Assembly (NCBI RefSeq): GCF_900606115.1
Contig: NZ_UWPJ01000013.1
Location: forward strand, 1-63,631
Source of the DNA: Pigmentiphaga humi
Lineage (GTDB): Bacteria > Pseudomonadota > Gammaproteobacteria > Burkholderiales > Burkholderiaceae_B
Direction of reading: 5' to 3'
DNA: 63,631 nucleotides
This document shows positions 36,579-46,297 of this stretch, piece by piece. Both the position numbers and the translations under genes were made by a program. The notes under the pieces were generated by a model. The model was not told the origin of the DNA. It searched no databases and worked only from the letters and a program-made list of their open reading frames with translations. Numbering within the stretch: the first letter of the stretch is position 1; each line of letters opens with the position of its first letter.

Positions 36579-37565
36579 ATGTCATCCGCCGTTCGCATCG
36601 AGCATGTTTCCAAGGTGTATCCGAGGCCCGTCAGCCTGTGGCGGCGTGTGGCCGGGGGGCAGGCGGAGGACGGTTTACAGGCGTTGAACGATGTGAGCCT
36701 GGAGATCGCGCAGGGCGAGTTCTTCGGGCTGCTCGGCCCGAACGGCGCGGGCAAGACCTCGCTGATCGCCATCCTGGCGGGGCTGTCGAAGGCGACGGCG
36801 GGACGGGTGTCGGTCTGTGGCTACGATGTGCAGGCCCAGTTTCGCGAGGCGCGCCGTTCGCTCGGCGTGGTGCCGCAGGAGCTGGTGTTCGACCCCTTCT
36901 TCACCGTGCGCGAGACGCTGCGGCTCCAGTCCGGCTATTTCGGGCTGCGCAACAACGACGGCTGGATCGACGAGATCCTCGAGAACCTGGGTCTGGCCTC
37001 CAAGGCCGACGACAACATGCGCGCGCTGTCGGGCGGCATGAAGCGGCGCGTGCTGGTCGCCCAGGCGCTGGTGCACCGGCCGCCGGTGATCGTGCTGGAC
37101 GAGCCCACCGCAGGGGTGGACGTCGACCTGCGCCGCACGCTGTGGCAGTTCATTTCGCGCCTGAACCGGATGGGCCACACCATCCTGCTCACTACCCACT
37201 ACCTCGAAGAAGCCGAGGAGCTCTGTCACCGCATCGCCATGCTCAAGAGCGGGCGCATCGTCGCGCTCGACACCACGCGGGCGCTGCTGGCCAAGGTCGG
37301 TGGCACCCGTCTGGTGCTGGAGATGGGCGCCTCGGGATGGCCCGAGGGCAGGAGCCGGCTGCTGGACGAGCGCGTGGTGCAACGCCAGGGGCGGCGGGTC
37401 GTGCTGCGCATGGATGCCAGCACCGAAATCGAAGCGCTGCTGGCGCAGGTCCGCGGTGCGGGTGGGACCATCGAGGCCGTGGAAGTTCTGCGCGCCGACC
37501 TGGAGGACGCTTTCCTGGACATCATGCACGGCACGGCCGGTTCTTCGCTGGAGCAGGCTGCATGA
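36579..37565 (+). CDS. ABC exporter ATP-binding protein, YadG type
   Basis: A 328-residue ABC-2-type ATPase. Walker A is GPNGAGKTS (about 53-61), Q-loop in VVPQELVFDPFFTVRETLRLQ, signature LSGGMKRRVLVAQAL, Walker B PVIVLDEPTAGVD, switch His in ILLTTHYLEEAEEL, and a C-terminal domain with a final DLEDAFLDIMHG, as in YadG/CcmA-like exporters. In many proteobacteria this pair lies between mla and ibaG/murA, as here. The cargo is unknown. The start at 36579 has no strong Shine-Dalgarno. Confidence 0.9.
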   Translation: MSSAVRIEHVSKVYPRPVSLWRRVAGGQAEDGLQALNDVSLEIAQGEFFGLLGPNGAGKTSLIAILAGLSKATAGRVSVCGYDVQAQFREARRSLGVVPQELVFDPFFTVRETLRLQSGYFGLRNNDGWIDEILENLGLASKADDNMRALSGGMKRRVLVAQALVHRPPVIVLDEPTAGVDVDLRRTLWQFISRLNRMGHTILLTTHYLEEAEELCHRIAMLKSGRIVALDTTRALLAKVGGTRLVLEMGASGWPEGRSRLLDERVVQRQGRRVVLRMDASTEIEALLAQVRGAGGTIEAVEVLRADLEDAFLDIMHGTAGSSLEQAA

Positions 37566-37648
37566 CGGCCGTTGTCCGGCCGCCGGAAGGCGGCGCTGCC
37601 TCCCCGCGGGAGGGTGCAGCGCAGCGGCATGAAAGTACAGGAGCGAGT

Positions 37649-38491
37649 GTGACGCAATCCATCGAATCGACGAACGTGCCGGCAGGTGCCGGCAAGCCGG
37701 GCGGCTTCGTCGGCCTTCAGCCCAACCTGAATGCGGGTTCCGGGTTTTTGACGCTGTTTCACAAGGAATTGCTGCGGTTCTGGAAGGTGGGTTTCCAGAC
37801 CGTCGCCGCGCCGGTCGTGACCGCGGTGCTGTACTTGCTGATCTTCGTGCACGTGCTGGAAGGCCGCGTCACCGTGTACGAGACGGTGCCCTATACCGCC
37901 TTCCTGATCCCCGGGCTCATGATGATGAGCATGCTGCAGAACGCGTTCGCGAACGCCTCGTCGTCGCTGATGCAGAGCCGCGTGACGGGCAACCTGGTGT
38001 TCATGCTGCTGCCGCCGTTGACGCATTGGGAATTCTTCTGCGCCTACGTACTGGCCGCCATCGTGCGCGCGCTGTTCGTCGGCCTGGGTATTTTCCTGGT
38101 TTCGATGTTCTTCGTGACGCCGCACGTGGCTCAGCCGGTATGGCTGCTGGTGTTCGCGCTGCTGGGCGCGGGCATCATGGGCGTGCTGGGGCTGGTGGCG
38201 GGTATCTGGGCCGAGAAGTTCGACCAGATGGCGGCTTTCCAGAATTTCCTGATCATGCCGGCCACTTTCCTGTCCGGGGTATTCTATTCCGTGCATTCGC
38301 TGCCGCCGTTCTGGCAGGCCGTGTCGCACTGGAATCCCATTTTCTACACCATAGACGGCTTCCGCTATGGGTTTTTCGGCATTTCCGACGTCACGCCCTG
38401 GCACAGCCTGGCCGTGGTCGCAGGGACCTTCCTGGTCGTGGCGGCATTCGTGCTGAGACTCCTCGCCACCGGCTATAAACTAAGGTATTAG
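37649..38491 (+). CDS. ABC-2-type exporter permease, YadH type
   Basis: A 280-residue ABC-2 membrane protein with six helices after a cytosolic N-terminus: FLTLFHKELLRFWKVGFQTVAAPVVTAVLYLLIF, PGLMMMSMLQNAFANASSSLMQSRVTG, then GIWAEKFDQMAAFQNFLIMPATFLSGVFYSV and WNPIFYTIDGFRYGF, the ABC-2 signature area. I prefer the GTG at 37649 because AGGAG lies five bases upstream. The ATG at 37562 overlaps the ATPase stop (ATGA) and would add 29 Pro/Gly-rich residues. The stop is followed at once by repeat copy 3. Confidence 0.88.
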   Translation: MTQSIESTNVPAGAGKPGGFVGLQPNLNAGSGFLTLFHKELLRFWKVGFQTVAAPVVTAVLYLLIFVHVLEGRVTVYETVPYTAFLIPGLMMMSMLQNAFANASSSLMQSRVTGNLVFMLLPPLTHWEFFCAYVLAAIVRALFVGLGIFLVSMFFVTPHVAQPVWLLVFALLGAGIMGVLGLVAGIWAEKFDQMAAFQNFLIMPATFLSGVFYSVHSLPPFWQAVSHWNPIFYTIDGFRYGFFGISDVTPWHSLAVVAGTFLVVAAFVLRLLATGYKLRY

Positions 38492-38566
38492 GCCCCCTCT
38501 ACGCGCTTGCGCGCGCCCCCAGGGGCGGCACTGGCGGACCGGCGGAGCCGGATCCGCTGTGCCCGT
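38492..38566 (+). repeat. Palindromic 3'-end repeat, copy 3
   Basis: Directly follows the permease stop codon. It reads CCCCCTCTACGCGCTTGCGC, then CCCCCAGGGGCGG, then GGACCGGCGGAGCCGGATCC and GCTGTGCCC. The run lengths of C and G vary together compared with the other copies, keeping the pairing. Confidence 0.85.
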
Positions 38567-38591
38567 CGCGAGAGCTGTGGAATATGACGAT

Positions 38592-38843
38592 ATGAATATG
38601 ACTCTTCCTACTTCTGAGCAGGTTCGGCAGTACATTGCGGACGGGCTGGACTGCGAGCGTGTCGAGGTGCAGGGCGATGGCCAGCATTTCGAGGCGTTGA
38701 TCGTCTGTGCGGCGTTCGCCGGCAAGCGGCCGGTGGCGCGCCACCAGATGGTGTATGCCGCGCTGGGCGACCGCATGCGGGCGGAGATCCATGCGCTGTC
38801 GATGCGCACGCTGACCCCCCAGGAATTCGAGGCGGGCAATTGA
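38592..38843 (+). CDS. ibaG: BolA-family protein IbaG
   Basis: An 83-residue BolA-like protein. Residues recognised are [70 protein letters not shown], with the RHQxVY helix and the [10 protein letters not shown] ending typical of IbaG/YrbA. These proteins bind 2Fe-2S clusters with monothiol glutaredoxins and are tied to acid stress. Its stop overlaps the murA start, the same order as in E. coli. A second ATG lies two codons on and the start is uncertain by that amount. Confidence 0.9.
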   Translation: MNMTLPTSEQVRQYIADGLDCERVEVQGDGQHFEALIVCAAFAGKRPVARHQMVYAALGDRMRAEIHALSMRTLTPQEFEAGN

Positions 38844-40129
38844 TGGACAAGCTCCAGATCACCGGCGGCCGGCCGCTGCGCGGCGAGGTCGAGGTGTCGG
38901 GCGCCAAGAACGCGGCGCTGCCCTGCCTGTGCGCCGCGCTGCTCAGCGCGGATGCGGTCACCCTGGAAAACGTGCCGCAGCTCAACGATATCGGCACGAC
39001 GCTGCGCCTGCTGCGCCAATTGGGCGTCAAGGCCGAGCGCAGCCAGGCCGGCGGCGAGCCGGGCGCCGTGGTGATGCTGGATGCCGGCAAGGTCGAGTCG
39101 CTCGAAGCGCCGTACGAGCTGGTCAAGACCATGCGCGCGTCGATCCTGGTGCTGGGCCCGCTGCTGGCCCGCTTCGGCGAGGCGCGCGTCAGCCTGCCCG
39201 GCGGCTGCGCCATCGGCCAGCGGCCCATCGACCAGCACATCAAGGGGCTGGCGGCCATGGGAGCCGAGATCAGCATCGAGCACGGTTTCGTCGTGGCCCG
39301 GGCCAAGCGCCTGAAGGGCGCCACCATACGCACCGACATGGTTACCGTCACCGGCACCGAGAACCTGCTGATGGCGGCGGTGCTGGCCGACGGGCTGACG
39401 GTGCTGGAAAACGCCGCGCGCGAGCCCGAGATCGTCGACCTGGCCGAAATGCTGATCAAGATGGGCGCCCGCATCAGCGGCCACGGCACCGACCGCATCG
39501 TGGTCGAGGGCGTGTCCCGGCTGCACGGCGCCACGCATCGCGTCATGCCCGACCGCATCGAGGCCGGCACCTTTCTGTGCGCGGTCGGCGCGGCCGGCGG
39601 CGAGATCGTGCTGCGCAATGCGGATCCGGCCAGCATGGGCGCCACCCTGGACAAACTGGCCGAGGCCGGGGTGTCCATCGAGTGCGGCCCCGACTGGATC
39701 CAGGCGGGCATGGCCGGGCGGCCGCGCGCCGTGGGCTTCCGCACGCTCGAATATCCGGGCTTCGCCACCGACATGCAGGCGCAATTGATGGCGCTGAACG
39801 CCATTGCCGAAGGCACCTCGGTCATCACCGAGACCATCTTCGAGAACCGCTACATGCACGTCCAGGAACTGCGCCGGCTCGGCGCGGACATCGAAATCGA
39901 CGGGCATACCGCCGTGGTCAAGGGCGTGGCGCGGCTGTCCGGCGCCACCGTCATGGCGACCGACCTGCGCGCCTCGGCCAGCCTGGTGATCGCCGGGCTG
40001 GTGGCCGACGGCCAGACCCTCATCGACCGTATCTATCACCTGGACCGCGGCTACGAGCGCATGGAACACAAACTGATGCAGCTGGGCGCCGACATCCGGC
40101 GGCTGAGCGGCAAAGGGAGTCCGGAATGA
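38843..40129 (+). CDS. murA: UDP-N-acetylglucosamine 1-carboxyvinyltransferase
   Basis: A 428-residue MurA, catalysing the first committed step of peptidoglycan synthesis (enolpyruvyl transfer from PEP to UDP-GlcNAc); it is the fosfomycin target. Seen are [16 protein letters not shown] near the N-terminus, [18 protein letters not shown], the catalytic loop [19 protein letters not shown] with active-site Cys (about 122), [15 protein letters not shown] and [15 protein letters not shown]. The ATG at 38843 overlaps the ibaG stop; an in-frame TTG lies one codon earlier. The stop overlaps hisG. Confidence 0.97.
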   Translation: MDKLQITGGRPLRGEVEVSGAKNAALPCLCAALLSADAVTLENVPQLNDIGTTLRLLRQLGVKAERSQAGGEPGAVVMLDAGKVESLEAPYELVKTMRASILVLGPLLARFGEARVSLPGGCAIGQRPIDQHIKGLAAMGAEISIEHGFVVARAKRLKGATIRTDMVTVTGTENLLMAAVLADGLTVLENAAREPEIVDLAEMLIKMGARISGHGTDRIVVEGVSRLHGATHRVMPDRIEAGTFLCAVGAAGGEIVLRNADPASMGATLDKLAEAGVSIECGPDWIQAGMAGRPRAVGFRTLEYPGFATDMQAQLMALNAIAEGTSVITETIFENRYMHVQELRRLGADIEIDGHTAVVKGVARLSGATVMATDLRASASLVIAGLVADGQTLIDRIYHLDRGYERMEHKLMQLGADIRRLSGKGSPE

Positions 40130-40815
40130 GCGCATTCGCCCCCGCCGATCCCAGCGCGCCGGTCACCCTGGCCCTGTCCAAGGGCCGGATCTTCGAGGAA
40201 ACCATGCCGCTGCTGGCCGAGGCCGGCATCACCGCGACCGAGGATCCCGAGAAATCGCGCAAGCTCATCCTGCCCACCAGCGATCCGGGCGTGCGCATCA
40301 TCATTGTGCGGGCGTCGGACGTCCCCACCTATGTCCAGTACGGCGCCGCCGATCTGGGGGTGGCCGGCAAGGACGTGCTGCTCGAGCATGCTGCCCAGCA
40401 TCCGGGCGGCTTGTATCAGCCCGTCGATCTGCGCATCGGCAAGTGCCGGCTGTGCGTGGCGGTGCCCCAGGGCTTCGACTACGCCAGCGCGGTGCGCCAG
40501 GGGGCCCGCCTGCGGGTGGCCACCAAATACGTCCAGGCGGCGCGCGAGCATTTTGCCGCCAAGGGCGTGCACGTCGACCTGATCAAGCTGTACGGCTCGA
40601 TGGAACTGGCGCCGCTGATCGGGCTGGCCGACGTCATCGTCGACCTGGTCTCGACGGGCGGCACCTTGCGGGCCAACAACCTGGTCGCGGTCGAAGATAT
40701 CATGGACATATCGTCGCGTCTGGTGGTCAACCAGGCGGCCCTGAAAACCCGGCGACACCGGCTGCAGCCTCTGATCGACGCCTTCGCGCGCGCGAGCCTG
40801 GCCATGCCGGCCTGA
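40126..40815 (+). CDS. hisG: ATP phosphoribosyltransferase, short form
   Basis: A 229-residue HisG, first enzyme of histidine synthesis. [16 protein letters not shown] begins the catalytic fold, [27 protein letters not shown] follows, and the PRPP-binding loop is [21 protein letters not shown]. It lacks the C-terminal regulatory domain, so it is the short form, which in other bacteria works with HisZ; no hisZ is in the window. The ATG overlaps the murA stop by four bases, coupling his expression to the cell-wall gene. Confidence 0.96.
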   Translation: MSAFAPADPSAPVTLALSKGRIFEETMPLLAEAGITATEDPEKSRKLILPTSDPGVRIIIVRASDVPTYVQYGAADLGVAGKDVLLEHAAQHPGGLYQPVDLRIGKCRLCVAVPQGFDYASAVRQGARLRVATKYVQAAREHFAAKGVHVDLIKLYGSMELAPLIGLADVIVDLVSTGGTLRANNLVAVEDIMDISSRLVVNQAALKTRRHRLQPLIDAFARASLAMPA

Positions 40816-40948
40816 GGCTCGCCGCGCCAGGCATCGTGGCGCGGCAAGCCCGCCGCGCCGCCCAGAGGCTGCGTTGTCCAACGCCCTTCGCGCTCAGCCG
40901 GCGCAGGGCCGGGCTGCCTTCCGGAAACCGACTTTGCAGAGCCAATGT

Positions 40949-42283
40949 ATGTCCCTGATCAATCGACTCGACACCCGTAGCGGCGACTTCCGCTCCCGCC
41001 TGCAGACCCTGCTGGCCTTCGAAGCGTCGGAAGACGCCTCCATCGAACGCGTCGTGGCCGACATCCTGCTGGACGTCCGCACCCGCGGCGACGGCGCGGT
41101 GCTGGAATACACCCGCCGCTTCGACCGCGTGCAGGCGGGCTCCGTCGCCGAACTGGACATCCCGCGCGCCGACTGGGTCGCGGCCCTCGACGCGCTGCCG
41201 CGCGACCAGCGCGCGGCGCTGGAGGCGGCGGCCGAACGCATCCGCCTCTATCACGAGCGCCAGCGCAGCGAGACCTGGACCTACACCGAGGCCGACGGCA
41301 CGGTGCTGGGCCAGAAGATCACGCCGCTGGACCGCGTGGGCCTGTACGTGCCCGGCGGCAAGGCGGCCTATCCGTCGTCGCTGCTGATGAACGCCATTCC
41401 CGCCAAGGTCGCGGGCGTGCCGGAAGTGGTGATGGTCACGCCCACGCCCGATGGCGTGCGCAATCCCATGGTGCTGGCCGCCGCCGCCATCGCCGGCGTG
41501 GACCGCGCCATCGCCATCGGCGGAGCCCAGGCCGTGGGCGCGCTGGCCTACGGCACGCCGTCGATCGCGCCGGTCGACAAGATCGTCGGCCCCGGCAACG
41601 CCTATGTGGCGGCCGCCAAGCGCCGCGTGTTCGGCGTGGTGGGCATAGACATGATCGCCGGCCCCAGCGAGATCCTGGTCATCTGCGACGGCAGGACGCC
41701 GGCCGACTGGATCGCCATGGACCTGTTCTCGCAGGCCGAGCACGACGAACTGGCCCAGGCCATCCTGCTGTGTCCGGATGCCGCCTACCTGGACGCCGTC
41801 GAGGCCGCCATGGCGCGCCTGCTGCCCACCATGCCGCGCGAGGCCATCCTGCGCACCAGTCTGGCCAACCGCGGCGCGCTGATCCTGGTGCGCGACCTGA
41901 CCGAAGCCTGCGCCATCGCCAACGACATCGCCCCCGAGCACCTGGAAATCTCCACCGAGGATCCGGAGCGCTGGGCCGACCAGATCCGCCATGCCGGCGC
42001 GATCTTCATGGGACGGCACAGTTCGGAATCCATCGGCGATTATTGCGCCGGCCCCAACCACGTGCTGCCGACCTCGCGCACGGCCCGTTTTTCGTCGCCG
42101 CTGGGCGTCTACGATTTCCAGAAGCGTTCCAGCCTGATCAAGGTGTCGGGCGCGGGCGCGCAGACGCTCGGCCGCATCGCCGCCACGCTGGCCTACGGCG
42201 AAGGCCTGCAGGCCCACGCGCGCAGCGCGGAATACCGCCTGGAGGCCGATCCGGCCGCCCAGGGCAAGCCGGCTGGCGCCTGA
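40949..42283 (+). CDS. hisD: Histidinol dehydrogenase
   Basis: A 444-residue zinc-dependent NAD oxidoreductase for the last two oxidations of histidine synthesis. Recognised parts are [82 protein letters not shown] with Zn-ligand His, IAPEHLEI and [30 protein letters not shown]. The ATG at 40949 matches the usual family start; an upstream extension of 25 codons lacks family sequence. Confidence 0.97.
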   Translation: MSLINRLDTRSGDFRSRLQTLLAFEASEDASIERVVADILLDVRTRGDGAVLEYTRRFDRVQAGSVAELDIPRADWVAALDALPRDQRAALEAAAERIRLYHERQRSETWTYTEADGTVLGQKITPLDRVGLYVPGGKAAYPSSLLMNAIPAKVAGVPEVVMVTPTPDGVRNPMVLAAAAIAGVDRAIAIGGAQAVGALAYGTPSIAPVDKIVGPGNAYVAAAKRRVFGVVGIDMIAGPSEILVICDGRTPADWIAMDLFSQAEHDELAQAILLCPDAAYLDAVEAAMARLLPTMPREAILRTSLANRGALILVRDLTEACAIANDIAPEHLEISTEDPERWADQIRHAGAIFMGRHSSESIGDYCAGPNHVLPTSRTARFSSPLGVYDFQKRSSLIKVSGAGAQTLGRIAATLAYGEGLQAHARSAEYRLEADPAAQGKPAGA

Positions 42284-42319
42284 GCGCCGCCTTTCAACGA
42301 GATCACCCCGGAAACGACC

Positions 42320-42907
42320 ATGCGTACCGCCGAGATCACCCGCAATACCAACGAGACGCGCATCCGCGCGACCGTCAACCTCGACGGCACCGGCAAGCAG
42401 AACCTGCAGACCGGCGTGCCTTTCCTGGACCACATGCTCGACCAGATCGTGCGCCACGGCCTGATCGACATCGACGTCGTCGCCGACGGCGACTTGCACA
42501 TCGACGCCCACCACACGGTGGAGGACGTCGGCATCACGCTCGGCCAGGCGGTGGCCAAGGCGGTCGGCAACAAGGCCGGCATCCGCCGCTACGGCCACGC
42601 CTACGTGCCGCTGGACGAGGCGCTGTCGCGCGTGGTGGTGGACTTCTCCGGCCGTCCCGGGCTGGAGTTCCACGTGCCGTTCACCCGCGCGATGATCGGC
42701 CAGTTCGACGTCGACCTGACGCGCGAGTTCTTCCAGGGCTTCGTCAACCACGCGCTGGTGACCCTGCACATCGACAACCTGCGCGGCGCCAACGCCCACC
42801 ACCAGTGCGAAACGGTATTCAAGGCCTTCGGCCGCGCCCTGCGCATGGCGCTGGAAATCGATCCGCGCGCCGGCGGCGCCGTGCCGTCGACCAAGGGCGT
42901 GCTATGA
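42320..42907 (+). CDS. hisB: Imidazoleglycerol-phosphate dehydratase
   Basis: A 195-residue monofunctional IGPD. The two metal-binding motifs are seen as [16 protein letters not shown] (about 62-77) and [17 protein letters not shown] (about 159-175), with [15 protein letters not shown] near the N-terminus. The phosphatase domain found in the E. coli bifunctional HisB is absent. It follows hisD by 36 bp; no hisC lies between them. Its stop overlaps the hisH start. Confidence 0.97.
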   Translation: MRTAEITRNTNETRIRATVNLDGTGKQNLQTGVPFLDHMLDQIVRHGLIDIDVVADGDLHIDAHHTVEDVGITLGQAVAKAVGNKAGIRRYGHAYVPLDEALSRVVVDFSGRPGLEFHVPFTRAMIGQFDVDLTREFFQGFVNHALVTLHIDNLRGANAHHQCETVFKAFGRALRMALEIDPRAGGAVPSTKGVL

Positions 42908-43536
42908 CCCGCATCGCCATTGTCGACTACGGCATGGGCAACCTGCGCTCGGTGGCGCGTGCGCTCGAGCACGTCGCGCCCGAGGCCGACGTGCGGATCT
43001 GCAGCGATGCGGCCGGCGTGCGCGCGGCCGACCGGGTGGTCTTCCCCGGCCAGGGCGCGATGCCCGATTGCATGCGCTACCTGGAAGAAACCGGCCTGCG
43101 CGAAGCGGTCATGGAAGCCTCGCGCACCAAGCCGCTGCTGGGCGTGTGCGTAGGCGAGCAGATGCTGTTCGAGCGCAGCGAGGAAGGCCCGGCCGACGGC
43201 CTGGGCATTTTCCGCGGAGAGGTCGTGCGCTTTGCCGGCCCGGCCTTCGAGGGCGAAGCCCGCCTGAAGGTGCCGCACATGGGCTGGAACCGCGTGCGCC
43301 AGACCCTGGCCCATCCGTTGTGGGCCGGCGTGCCCGACGACACCTATTTCTACTTCGTTCACAGCTACTATGTCTCCCCTGCCGATCTAGGGGTAATTGC
43401 CGGGCAATCCGATTACGGCCTCGCCTTTACCTGCGCGGTAGCCAGAGATAACATCTTCGCAACTCAGTTCCATCCAGAGAAAAGCGCCGGCGCCGGCTTG
43501 CGCGTGTACCAGAATTTCGTGGGATGGAACCCCTGA
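42904..43536 (+). CDS. hisH: Imidazole glycerol phosphate synthase, glutaminase subunit
   Basis: A 210-residue class-I glutamine amidotransferase that supplies ammonia to HisF. The triad is visible: nucleophile Cys in [15 protein letters not shown], and His/Glu in [31 protein letters not shown] begins the protein, and the conserved VPHMGWNRV loop and YFVHSYYV follow. Its synthase partner HisF is not downstream in this window. It overlaps hisB by four bases. Confidence 0.97.
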   Translation: MTRIAIVDYGMGNLRSVARALEHVAPEADVRICSDAAGVRAADRVVFPGQGAMPDCMRYLEETGLREAVMEASRTKPLLGVCVGEQMLFERSEEGPADGLGIFRGEVVRFAGPAFEGEARLKVPHMGWNRVRQTLAHPLWAGVPDDTYFYFVHSYYVSPADLGVIAGQSDYGLAFTCAVARDNIFATQFHPEKSAGAGLRVYQNFVGWNP

Positions 43537-43616
43537 ACCCCGCCCGCCGCAGTCTGGCCGGTTTTTTCCATGCTGCCCCGTCAGCGCTCCTGAATCGAAC
43601 GACACCCTGATTCGCC

Positions 43617-44357
43617 ATGCTTCTTATTCCCGCGATTGATCTCAAAGACGGTCGTTGTGTCCGCCTGCGCCAGGGCGATCTCGACGATGCCACCGTGTTC
43701 TCCGAAGAACCCGCCGCCATGGCCACCCACTGGTTCGAACTCGGCGCACGCCGACTGCATCTGGTGGACCTGAACGGCGCGGTGGCCGGCAAGCCCAAGA
43801 ACGGCGCCTCGATCAAGGCCATCGTCGACGCCGTCGGCGACGATATCCCCATCCAGATCGGCGGCGGCATCCGCGACCTCGACACCATCGAGAACTATCT
43901 CGACAACGGCATCTCCTACGTGATCATCGGCACTGCCGCGGTCAAGAATCCCGGCTTCCTGCACGATGCATGCGGCGCCTTCCCGGGCCAGATCATCGTC
44001 GGCCTGGACGCCAAGGACGGCAAGGTCGCCACCGACGGCTGGAGCAAGCTGACCGGCCACGACGTCACCGACCTCGCCAAGAAGTTCGAGGACTACGGCT
44101 GCTCGTCCATCATCTACACCGACATCGGCCGCGACGGCATGTTGTCCGGCGTCAACATCGAAGCCACCGTCAAGCTGGCCCAGCACGTGCGCATCCCGGT
44201 CATCGCCTCGGGCGGCATCGCCAACCTGACCGACATCGAGAAACTCTGCGCCGTCGAAGACGAAGGCATCGAAGGCGCCATCCTGGGCCGCAGCATCTAC
44301 GAAGGCACCCTAGACTTCCGCGCCGCACAAGAATATGTAACCCCCCCTACGCGCTGA
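43617..44357 (+). CDS. hisA: ProFAR isomerase HisA with C-terminus replaced by repeat sequence
   Basis: A 246-residue (beta/alpha)8 isomerase that opens the ribose of Pro[21 protein letters not shown] carries the first catalytic Asp, [20 protein letters not shown] the first phosphate site, [16 protein letters not shown] the second Asp, and [14 protein letters not shown] with [15 protein letters not shown] the last phosphate site. The final residues (VTPPTR) and the stop are encoded by the palindromic repeat that starts at about 44341, so the natural last helix appears cut. Length is still close to the family norm, so activity is plausible. hisF, which usually follows, is absent. Confidence 0.94.
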   Translation: MLLIPAIDLKDGRCVRLRQGDLDDATVFSEEPAAMATHWFELGARRLHLVDLNGAVAGKPKNGASIKAIVDAVGDDIPIQIGGGIRDLDTIENYLDNGISYVIIGTAAVKNPGFLHDACGAFPGQIIVGLDAKDGKVATDGWSKLTGHDVTDLAKKFEDYGCSSIIYTDIGRDGMLSGVNIEATVKLAQHVRIPVIASGGIANLTDIEKLCAVEDEGIEGAILGRSIYEGTLDFRAAQEYVTPPTR

Positions 44358-44420
44358 CGCGCGCCCCCCCAGGGGGGCGGCACTGGCGGACCGGCAAAGC
44401 CGGATCCGCGGTGCCCTGGA
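44341..44420 (+). repeat. Palindromic 3'-end repeat, copy 4, fused to the end of hisA
   Basis: Reads CCCCCCCTACGCGCTGACGC, then CCCCCCCAGGGGGGCGG, then GGACCGGCAAAGCCGGATCC and GCGGTGCCCTGG. The TGA inside CGCTGACGC is the hisA stop codon. It sits between hisA and the convergent argS, about 60 bp from the argS stop. Confidence 0.88.
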
Positions 44421-44482
44421 TCGAGAGAGAGCAGAGTTCGCTGAGGGAGTGCTCCTGGTGTTCGGGGTGGACGCCATGGACC

Positions 44483-46168
44483 TTACATCCGGGAAGGGGC
44501 GGATACGCCCAGCAGGGCGAGGCCGTTGGCCAGGACCTGGCGGGTGGCGGCGAGCAGGGCCAGGCGGGCCAGCTTGAGCGCCTCGTCGTCGACCAGCACG
44601 CGTTCGGCGTTGTAGTAGGCGTGGAAGTCGGCGGCGCAATCCTTGAGCCAGAAAGCGACATGGTGAGGCGAGAGATCGGCTGCCGCCATACCCACCATGG
44701 ACGGGAACTCGGCCAGCCGCTGCAGCAGCAGGAACTCCCGTTCGGCCGCCAGCAGCGACGTGTCGGCGCGGGCCAGGTCGCCCGGTTCGCCGCCCCACGA
44801 GGCCAGGATGGAACAGATGCGGGCGTGCGCGTACTGGATGTAGTAGACCGGGTTCTCGTCGGTCTGCTTGAGCGCGAGGTCCACGTCGAACACGAATTCC
44901 GTATCGGCCCGGCGCTGGATCAGGAAGTAGCGCACCGCGTCGCGGCCGACCCAGTCGATCAGGTCGCGCATGGTCACGTAGCTGCCGGCGCGCTTGGAGA
45001 TCTTGACCTCCTCGCCGCCGCGCACGACCTTGACCATCTTGTGCAGCACGTAGTCCGGGTAGCCCTTGGGAATACCCACGTCCAGCGCCTGCAGGCCAGA
45101 ACGCACGCGCGCCACGGTGCCGTGGTGGTCGGAGCCCTGGATGTTGATGGCCTTGGCGTAGCCGCGCTCCCACTTGGTGACGTGATAGGCGACGTCGGGC
45201 ACGAAATAGGTATAGCCGCCCTCGGACTTGCGCATCACGCGGTCCTTGTCGTCGCCTTCGCCCAGTTCGGTCGTGCGCAGCCACAGCGCGCCGTCGTGCT
45301 CGTAGGTGTGGCCGCTGGCCACCAGGCGCTGCACGGTCTGCTCAACGCGGCCCGAAGTGTAGAGCGAGCTTTCCAGGTAATAGTTGTCGAACTTCAGGTC
45401 GAAGGCCTGCAGGTCGAGATCCTGCTCGCGGCGCAGGTAGGCGACGGCGAACTTGCGCACGTCGTCCAGGTTCTCGGCATCGCCCGAGGCCGTCACCGGC
45501 TCGGCGTCGGCCGCCTGCACCGTCTTGCGGGCCAGGAAATCGGCGGCGATGTCGGCAATGTATTCGCCGCGATAGCCGTCGGCCGGGAAATCCGGATGCT
45601 CGGGACCGTAGCCGCGCGCGCGCGCCTGCACGCTGATCGCCAGGTTGGCGATCTGGTTGCCGGCATCGTTGTAGTAGAACTCGCGCGTGACGTGCCAGCC
45701 GCTGGCGTCGAACAGCCGGCATATGGCGTCGCCCAGCGCGGCCTGGCGGGCGTGGCCGACGTGCAGCGGCCCGGTCGGATTGGCGGACACGAATTCGACC
45801 AGGACCTTGCGGCCACTGGACGGGGCGCGGCCGAACTCGGCGCCGCGCACGCGGATCGCGTCGATCACGGCCCGCTTGGCGGCCGGCGCGATGCGCAGGT
45901 TGATGAAGCCCGGGCCCGCGACTTCGGCGCCCTGGACCAGGCCGGCCACGCCGGGCTGCGCCATCAGCGCATCGACGATGGCCTGCGCCAGTTCGCGCGG
46001 GTTGCGCTTCATGGGCTTGGCGATCTGCATGGCCACGTTGGTGGCGGCATCGCCATGGGAGGCCACCTTGGGCCGCTCCAGCAGCAAGGTGGGTGTGGCG
46101 TCGGGGGCGACCGCCTTGACGGCGGCGCCGATCAGGCCGAGGAGGTGTTCCTGTTGCTCGGGGAGCAT
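44483..46168 (-). CDS. argS: Arginyl-tRNA synthetase
   Basis: A 561-residue class-I synthetase. The N-terminal tRNA-binding Add-1 domain is followed by the HIGH-type motif [14 protein letters not shown] (about 129-142), [26 protein letters not shown] and the KMSKS-type motif [14 protein letters not shown]. The C-terminal helical DALR anticodon domain has [14 protein letters not shown] and [19 protein letters not shown]. It is convergent with the his operon; repeat copy 4 lies between them. Confidence 0.97.
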   Translation of the reverse strand: MLPEQQEHLLGLIGAAVKAVAPDATPTLLLERPKVASHGDAATNVAMQIAKPMKRNPRELAQAIVDALMAQPGVAGLVQGAEVAGPGFINLRIAPAAKRAVIDAIRVRGAEFGRAPSSGRKVLVEFVSANPTGPLHVGHARQAALGDAICRLFDASGWHVTREFYYNDAGNQIANLAISVQARARGYGPEHPDFPADGYRGEYIADIAADFLARKTVQAADAEPVTASGDAENLDDVRKFAVAYLRREQDLDLQAFDLKFDNYYLESSLYTSGRVEQTVQRLVASGHTYEHDGALWLRTTELGEGDDKDRVMRKSEGGYTYFVPDVAYHVTKWERGYAKAINIQGSDHHGTVARVRSGLQALDVGIPKGYPDYVLHKMVKVVRGGEEVKISKRAGSYVTMRDLIDWVGRDAVRYFLIQRRADTEFVFDVDLALKQTDENPVYYIQYAHARICSILASWGGEPGDLARADTSLLAAEREFLLLQRLAEFPSMVGMAAADLSPHHVAFWLKDCAADFHAYYNAERVLVDDEALKLARLALLAATRQVLANGLALLGVSAPSRM

Positions 46169-46297
46169 GGGTGGGCTATCACGGAAAAAGAGAAACCAAG
46201 AGCGGAATCTTAACAGCCGCCCGGCCCGGCGCCGGAAAAACCCGGATCCGATTGTCCATCGCCGCGGGCCGCCGCCGGCGAACGGCCCGGTTTCCGT

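Noticed and set aside
36388-36687. Short open frame at the place expected for mlaB
   Set aside because: The translated sequence has no STAS-domain pattern and overlaps the repeat, a promoter and the exporter gene start.
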